A DNA stretch of 13,509 bases from Setaria digitata (taxonomy: Eukaryota > Nematoda > Chromadorea > Rhabditida > Setariidae). A program made the translations under genes and the position numbers. The stretch is taken from assembly GCA_003640385.1 (NCBI GenBank), contig RCAB01000902.1:1-13509 (forward strand), in the 5' to 3' direction. Shown in pieces: positions 8,091-13,509 of this stretch (position 1 is the first letter of the stretch; the number at the start of each line of letters is the position of its first letter). The notes beneath the pieces were generated by a model, which had not been told where the DNA came from, searched no databases, and saw only the letters and a program-made list of their open reading frames with translations.

Positions 8091-11000
8091 TCAGCTTGAT
8101 AAGGTAAGATATTTCATAAGCTGCTTATTTCGACTAATTCTTTTCTTTCTTGGTCCAGTACTAGATATACTTGTCTGCTGTTTCCTTTTCCTTCCGACTT
8201 TTTCTTTCACTTTATTCATTCTTTCTTTTACCTAAAATTAGCATTAATCTTAACAAGCAGGAGAAATTTCTGATAAAATCAAAAATTAAGAAAAAAAAAA
8301 AGGAATATAATTGAAGCTACTAAATACTTACCTGCGCTTTTCTCGTATTCGCATCTTTTTTTCGGATTTTCGGTCCCAAATAAGAAGGTAACGGTTTCTG
8401 TCCACCAGCCGAAAGACGTTTCTTAGTTTGCTCCAAATCTCGAGTGTTCCTGCTACATAAAACCTGCTCATTATCTGATTGGTCTTGTTTCGATTTCTTC
8501 ACTCTTAATTCACGAAGACGAATAGCAGCCAGGTTTTCGATAGAAAACTCAACAATTGGTCTCTGAAAGTATTAAGATTTATAACTAGTTATTTATTTTT
8601 ATTTTTATACTGTGCTTTATACAGCCATATCTATAGCGACCACGTTCCAAAAGAACATATTTTACACCCCTAATTCAGCAAAAACTGCTTGCACTACTAC
8701 CTAACATTACATAATGACAATATAAGAAAATTAAAATTATATGGCATTTTAGGCTGTTTTTAGCTTCTACTTCTCCTGAAGACATTTCGATTTGAATTTT
8801 GAATCAGACTTTTTCTTTCGTGAATATATCCGGATTATTATTCAGGTGTTTCATAGCTGACAACGCATCTCGATGCTCCAAAAAATTGACGAAACCAAAA
8901 CCTCGTGACAAGGCTTCTCCGGATGCACTTAATTTATTTCTGTCCCTCCAAATCCGACACTGAAGATAATTAAGGATGAAAATCAATTAATATTATGCTA
9001 TTGCTACTTCAAATTTCATCAGAATTATAGAAGAAAACAAACTGACAGTAAATTTAGAACAGAATGAACAACCTACCAATGGTGAACAAATTGATGAAAA
9101 ATGTTGGGTAAAAAAGCTCTAATACAATTTAAGAAAAAAGGAAAAAGAAAATTAAACGGACAATAACTACAATTTTTAAAGTTATGATTAACTTGATCTT
9201 CAGGAAACATTAAAATCAAAAACATACTTCAGTTATTTTTGCATCTGGATTTCCTGCCGCAATAAAGCACAGTGATCTAAAGGCTTTATCAGTTAGAGAT
9301 TTCGGCAAATTGTGAACAACCAAACGTGTCGGGGAAACAAACCTGGAAGTTTGGCTTCTTTAATCACCTTTCAATACATGATTTGGATTTCTTCGGGTTT
9401 TGATCAGACTTTAAAATAGAATAAATAACAGTAATGAATTGACCAGAAATACTTTAAGCGGTGCAATTGCAACGTTACTCAGAGTATGCTGGAAGCCAGC
9501 ACGTAAAAGGTGGGCTTTAACCTGACTTTTATGAATACACCGGTAGTTGCCGAAAGTATGTAGAACAGTTTACAGAGTAGTGAACAAAAAGATCATTGAT
9601 CCAGCAGAGAAATAAGTGAGAATTCAAAATCAGAATGAACAGTGAAAAGGAATGATTTCGTGATAATGAAACAATAAAATCAAAATAAACATACATGTGA
9701 AGATTTTTCAGCTTTTGTCGTGCCGATACTGCCAAACGTGCACGTTTATCGGCGTCGGTTTCACTCATATCAGCTGCAGAAGTTGTACCTGGTCGTATAA
9801 AGCCAGCACGTAGCAGGTAAAGATTTCGTTTATCCTTTGGCTTCTTCGACAGTTTTTCCTTGAAACAAGATTTTACAAATATGGAAATAGCACAGGAATA
9901 TACTGAAAACCTCACTGATTGAACAGAGGATGGATGGTTTGGAGAGTACTTTTGCAATGAAGATGTTGAAGATAACACGACCATCCATCATGAGAAATGC
10001 CCAGTGTTCCGAGGAGGAAGGAAAACTGGAAAAGGTGCAACTGCAAAAATCTAATATAATAAAATATATAATAAAAGTGAAGCATTATTCACCAACGGTA
10101 ATTACCTTTTCAATTGTTGCAGCTTCTCTTCTTGACAATGCACGATGACCGAAAATTCGACGACCATCAATTAAAACACCAGGAGCCTAGAATTCATAAA
10201 ATACGGGTAATAAAAGAGAGGTCACACAACATTTCAACTGTATTTTACCAAGTAATGTTTTAAGCTAAATTTTAAAAATTCTTTCATGATTTTCGATCAA
10301 CCTGGGCATTGAATAAAAATTTTTCAAAAAAATTTCGTGCATGACTTAACGGCCTATTACTTGGTCAATAGCAAATAAGCATTTGTCCGCTTCATCCGCT
10401 GTTTCGAAATGTACAAAAGCAGTTCCTTTTGAATGTTCACTACCCGCGTAACAACAAACAATCGCCAATGAAATTTTTCCAAATTTCGACAGTGTTTCCT
10501 TTATTGCTTCACTTGTCGTTTCGTATGATAAATTTCTGAAATGCAACCGATAGAGAAATTAAATGAGAGAATTTCGAAACACTGTACCCAAAATTTCAAT
10601 CAGCACAAATCTACGCAGTGCTCTGAATAAGATATTTACAATATCTGATGTCATAAGATTCCTTTTTCTATTTGACAAAAAAATTTCCTCATTTTACTCT
10701 GTACTAAATTTTAATCAAAACGACAGAACTAATGCTATTTGTGCAGAAACCTGATAAATATGACACGTCCTTCTATAACTCCTTTGTCTTCCTTAAACTC
10801 TTGTTCAGCTCGTCTTTTCGCCTTGTTTTCAACTCCACAAATACCTTCGTCGGAGGAATCATCGTTTTGTATATCTTCCTTGATCTCGATACCCGTATTT
10901 CCTTCCTTCTTAACTTCACTGCTATCAACCGATTCAACTTCTTTGATTTCTTTCTTAACTTCTTGATGCTCCTGCTTTTCTGAAAAAACATGTACATTCA

Positions 11001-12108
11001 TGAATAGAATTTCAGCAATAAAAGTTCGGAATCCATTGATATAAGTTGGGCACTCCAAAGAGCTTCTTACTTGGTTTAGGATTTTATAATCATGAAAAAA
11101 AGAAGCTTGATTTAATTTCAAATTATATCAATGAAAGAAATACATTAGTCTCAAACTAAAATAAATTTGGAAGATAATTATGAATGTGACCTCTTTTAAA
11201 CGAACCTTCATATACTGCTGTCTCATATGTATCTTTTGATAAAGCCCAATCGACCGCAATTTTCCTTCCAAATAGCTGGAAAAGCCTCTAATTTCTGTCT
11301 CTCACTAATATCGTTGACAGCAACAGCAGGAAACTCCGTTTGAAATTTGTGTATAATATGCTACTGTGCATAATATTTTAAAAGTTCTCACATAAAACAA
11401 ACTAATCGGAATGGATCCTTAATTAACCTCAGACATATTTAATTTCTCGAGGGCCTTTACGGCATCTTGACGTTTCCGAAATTGGATGAAAGCAAAACCA
11501 GCACATGAATTTGGGAATCGTTTATCTTTGCACTTCGGTAAGACAATTTCCGCGACAGGACCGATGCCACCAATTGCCGACTGCAGATCTTCTTTTGTAG
11601 TCTAGAAAACGAGAAGAAGAGGAAAGTACAGGATGCCTCGAACCACAGATATGAAGGTGTTAATAATACTATTAACACCTTCATACCGTTAAGAGTTAAG
11701 GATGACTATACCCAGAAGTATTAATTACATGACTTTGAAAAAAAAAAACGATACAGAACTTATTCTTTTTTAAGGAATTACTTTTTTATGCGCAGTGCTT
11801 GTCTTTCTAGTTAAGTTGGAAAGTGATTGAACAATAAATTTTGTTCAGTAAATTAAAAGTATTCTGTTTTATACTTTTTTTTTTTTTTTTAAATCGAAAC
11901 TTACTTTAAATGACAAATTGCGTACAATCAAACGCCATGACTTACACCGTGAATCGAATCTAGCAAAAGTGTCATCGTTTGGGATACATTTTTCATTCTT
12001 CTCTAAGTTGGCTTTCAATGTATTCACCTCAGGCTTCTTGTCTTCTTCCACCTTTTCATTATTCTTGAAATATATATGATTTTGATTTGGCTTTCGTCTA
12101 GTGGTCAT
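8091..12108 (-). CDS. RBM28: RBM28 / Nop4 homologue, three-RRM nucleolar ribosome-biogenesis factor, 11 exons
   Basis: Exons on the minus strand: 12108-11905, 11601-11428, 11275-11206, 10979-10751, 10535-10361, 10186-10106, 9858-9695, 9342-9228, 8959-8810, 8562-8332, 8231-8091. All phases agree: 1734 nt, 577 aa, stop TGA 8093-8091. RRM-a spans about residues 58-141 (RNP2 LIVRNL 60-65, RNP1 CAGFAFIQF, then VDWALSKD). An acidic linker follows (151-192). RRM-b starts at VIFIRNL 222-228, with RNP1 KGTAFVHF 262-269. RRM-c starts at LVVHNL 373-378, with RNP1 RGFGFVNF 423-430 and NNNPDIFTKEKRPIVEFSIE, which is diagnostic of RBM28/Nop4 (human NNNPEIF...KRPIVEFSLE). GPKIRKKD and a lysine/arginine-rich tail (520-577) resemble the human C-terminus and suit nucleolar targeting. 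Yeast Nop4 acts in 60S assembly; human RBM28 is nucleolar and associates with spliceosomal snRNPs. Human RBM28 has four RRMs; the N-terminal one is absent here. ATG 12108 follows a ctacag acceptor directly. Confidence 0.93.
11650..11685. repeat. Perfect 16-bp inverted repeat with 4-base loop
   Basis: Left arm 11650-11665 (TATGAAGGTGTTAATA), loop ATAC 11666-11669, right arm 11670-11685, its exact reverse complement. It lies in the first intron of RBM28 (11904-11602), 49 bases upstream of the exon 2 acceptor on the transcribed strand. It would form a stable hairpin in RNA. It also contains two inverted AGGTGTTA elements resembling T-box half-sites. Confidence 0.9.
11875..11890. repeat. T16 homopolymer in RBM28 intron 1
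   Basis: Sixteen T on the plus strand (A16 on the transcribed strand), starting 14 bases inside intron 1 of RBM28, just after its GTAAGT donor. Simple-sequence tract without evident function. Confidence 0.85.
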
Positions 12109-12110
12109 CT
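12109..12110 (-). promoter_or_regulatory. Probable trans-splice (SL) acceptor at the RBM28 start codon
   Basis: The minus strand reads tttatctacag with the ATG of RBM28 immediately after it. An acceptor abutting the start codon, with no recognisable coding exon upstream, is the typical pattern for spliced-leader addition in nematodes. It could instead be the 3' end of a cis intron leading to an unseen exon. Confidence 0.5.
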
Positions 12111-12828
12111 GTAGATAAACTCCTTTAATATTAGTTTGAAAATACCTCCTAAAGTAGAAAATCTAAGATTACGGAAACAAGGAGTCACCCCAGGCTAAGC
12201 ACAAGGCGCTACCTCTGCACTTATGTTGGACGGTCAAGTGTCCTCTTATCAATTGTCAACTATTCATTTCATATCCATTGTTACACATCTGAGCTGGAGG
12301 ATTCTGAGATATACCTCATACTAAGCATCATAAGCATCTCCTTAAAAGAACAATACGAAAACAACAAAATCTCCCCACAAACATCAAGTAAAACAAGTGA
12401 TTTTCAATACTAGTCGTCACGCGGGGCCGTATTATTGAGTGGTGCTAACGTGCACCAAGTATTCTCGGCCTTTCGGATTATAGCGCTTGGATTCGCGGGG
12501 TAGGTGAGGGTCATGGTTGTGTTGCGTGGAAGAAAGAGAAGGGCATTTGATGGAGTTCATTTTGAAAGAGTTTTTCAAAGTAGTGACTGTGGAAATTTAT
12601 TGCAGTATGAGCGGATGTGTAGAATATTGGAATGTTGAATAATGGAAGTATGAAGTCTTTGAGGTAGGTATTCTGAAATTTCCAATATGTAGTATTACTT
12701 TAGAAGGCTGTTTGTTAATTTTGTTTTTTAAATGATAAATATTTGTCATATACATGGTTGTAATTTACAGTGGGTTATCAGACGATAAGCGTTCTGTGGA
12801 AAAACATTAAGTTCAATTTCAGGCAGAA
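12111..12828. promoter_or_regulatory. Divergent promoter region between RBM28 and URM1
   Basis: About 700 bases separate the two oppositely oriented start codons, so both promoters should lie here. A GC-richer core with several CpGs spans roughly 12415-12545. It includes an imperfect dyad (TGGTGC-taacgt-GCACCA, near 12441-12458). A possible 5' UTR intron of URM1 runs from GAG|GTAGGT (donor at 12664) to the tttcag acceptor ending at 12822. No TATA box is evident. Confidence 0.45.
12821..12822 (+). promoter_or_regulatory. Acceptor ahead of the URM1 start (trans-splice or 5' UTR intron)
   Basis: gttcaatttcag followed by gcagaa and ATG at 12829. It either receives a spliced leader or closes a 5' UTR intron opened at 12664. 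Confidence 0.5.
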
Positions 12829-13143
12829 ATGGGTGTTTTGAGCTTAAAGATCGAATTTTCTGGTGGCGCGGAATCATTGTTTGACATGCAGAAAGAATTC
12901 GATATCCAGGTACCGAATGAATCTGGCCCTTTATCAGTTGGTGATTTGTTGCAATATATAAATGTTAACCTGATACCAGACAAATCAAGGTCACACCTAT
13001 TATTGGATAAAGATGCCGGAAGTGTGCGACCCGGAATATTGGTGCTTATTAATGAAGTGGACTGGGATTTGTTACAAGGGCCTAAAACAATACTGGAAGA
13101 TGGTGATGTTGTCTCATTTATATCTACTCTTCATGGCGGTTAA
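12829..13143 (+). CDS. URM1: Ubiquitin-related modifier 1 (sulfur carrier for tRNA thiolation)
   Basis: A complete single-exon ORF of 104 aa, stop TAA 13141-13143; human URM1 has 101 aa. URM1 hallmarks are present: FSGGAESLFD near the N-terminus (human FGGGAELLFD), SVRPGILVLINEVDWDLL at residues 65-82, and the C-terminal STLHGG ending in the di-glycine that is adenylated and converted to a thiocarboxylate by the MOCS3/Uba4 enzyme. In the family, URM1 passes sulfur to the Ctu1-Ctu2 complex for 2-thiolation of wobble uridine in cytosolic tRNA-Lys, -Glu and -Gln, and can be conjugated to lysines under oxidative stress. The protein ends exactly at GG, so no C-terminal processing is needed. The start is set by the upstream tttcag acceptor and by family length. 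Confidence 0.97.
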   Translation: MGVLSLKIEFSGGAESLFDMQKEFDIQVPNESGPLSVGDLLQYINVNLIPDKSRSHLLLDKDAGSVRPGILVLINEVDWDLLQGPKTILEDGDVVSFISTLHGG

Positions 13144-13509
13144 TTCGGCCGAGGTGTTCATATTTTGTTTCATGAAATTATCTCATGCAGACGGTTGGAT
13201 TTGGATAATATCCAGTTTGTTGTAACTGTTTTTTCTTTTTGTTGTTTTATACCATATGTTTGATTGTCTTGTCATCAACTCATCAACATATTATTACACA
13301 TTACTACAATCATGTATTAGTACTTGCTCACGATTGTATGGGGATTACCAAAATTAAAGCTGTGTTTTCTAATTTACAGTTGCACAGGAGAAACAAATTT
13401 GGTCGCTCATAGTTGCCATTCTTCAGCCTGCTTTAATTTACCTTTTCTATATTCCCTTTGTTCATGTCCGCAAACATTCGTTGCTGTCGATATTGGAATG
13501 TGGAAACCA
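13144..13509. other. 3' flank of URM1 with unresolved coding-like edge
   Basis: Holds the URM1 3' UTR and an ATTAAA signal. From 13380 on, an acceptor (ctaatttacag) precedes plus-strand sequence open to the window edge, while the minus strand is also open in two frames up to a donor-like AAAAG|GTAAAT near 13442. One strand may carry a partial exon of the next gene; the sequence here cannot decide which. Confidence 0.3.
13353..13358 (+). terminator. Candidate URM1 polyadenylation signal (ATTAAA)
   Basis: ATTAAA, the commonest variant signal, 210 bases after the URM1 stop. No AATAAA lies closer on the plus strand. Confidence 0.35.

Noticed and set aside
9000..9025. TGATGA element in RBM28 intron 8 as a box C/D snoRNA
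   Set aside because: The preceding base is a pyrimidine, and no box D with terminal stem was found at the right distance.
9529..9984. 151-codon minus-strand ORF as one protein
   Set aside because: Only its middle (9858-9695) is coding, as RBM28 exon 7; both ends run into introns with good splice sites.
10563..10983. Overlapping plus-strand ORFs opposite RBM28 exon 4
   Set aside because: Serine- and phenylalanine-rich shadows of the acidic/lysine-rich minus-strand exon 10979-10751.
13013..13225. 70-codon ORF overlapping URM1 in another frame
   Set aside because: Out-of-frame reading of URM1, which is complete and conserved to its terminal GG.

Overview
The window is AT-rich eukaryotic nuclear DNA. 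It has intron-dense protein genes, GT-AG introns of about 100-800 bases, 3' splice sites of the tttcag/ctacag type, and likely trans-splice acceptors just ahead of start codons. The gene content and architecture fit a nematode, probably a spirurid/filarial-type genome; that placement is inference. No operons of bacterial type, mobile elements, CRISPR arrays, tRNA or rRNA genes were seen.

Layout, left to right. (1) 423-5123, minus strand: an 11-exon gene for a HEAT-repeat protein that I read as a BRAT1 homologue, the partner of the Integrator endonuclease INTS11. The reading frame closes across every junction and ends in a D-C-Y tail. (2) 5582-6953, minus: a two-exon homologue of mitochondrial glutamyl-tRNA synthetase (EARS2). 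It keeps the fold signature but has lost the HIGH-region and KMSKS catalytic motifs and most of the anticodon-binding domain, so it is probably not a working synthetase. (3) 6954-8090: spacer with a trans-splice-like acceptor and one weak exon candidate. (4) 8091-12108, minus: an 11-exon RBM28/Nop4 homologue (nucleolar, 60S ribosome and snRNP biogenesis) with three RRMs. (5) 12109-12828: divergent promoter region with a GC-richer core. (6) 12829-13143, plus: a single-exon URM1 gene, the ubiquitin-like sulfur carrier. (7) 13144-13509: 3' flank with open but unassigned coding-like sequence at the window edge.

The three minus-strand genes lie head-to-tail. EARS2-like and BRAT1-like are separated by about 460 bases, with a polyadenylation signal followed by a trans-splice acceptor, so co-transcription is possible. 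All exon boundaries were worked out by hand from splice consensus and phase. The summed CDS lengths divide by three for all spliced models: 1644 nt (547 aa), 1188 nt (395 aa) and 1734 nt (577 aa). Functionally the genes all touch RNA metabolism: tRNA thiolation (URM1), ribosome assembly (RBM28), Integrator maturation (BRAT1) and a repurposed tRNA-synthetase fold. The most unusual items are the apparently dead EARS2 paralogue and the BRAT1 homologue with two DCY motifs in its last exon.
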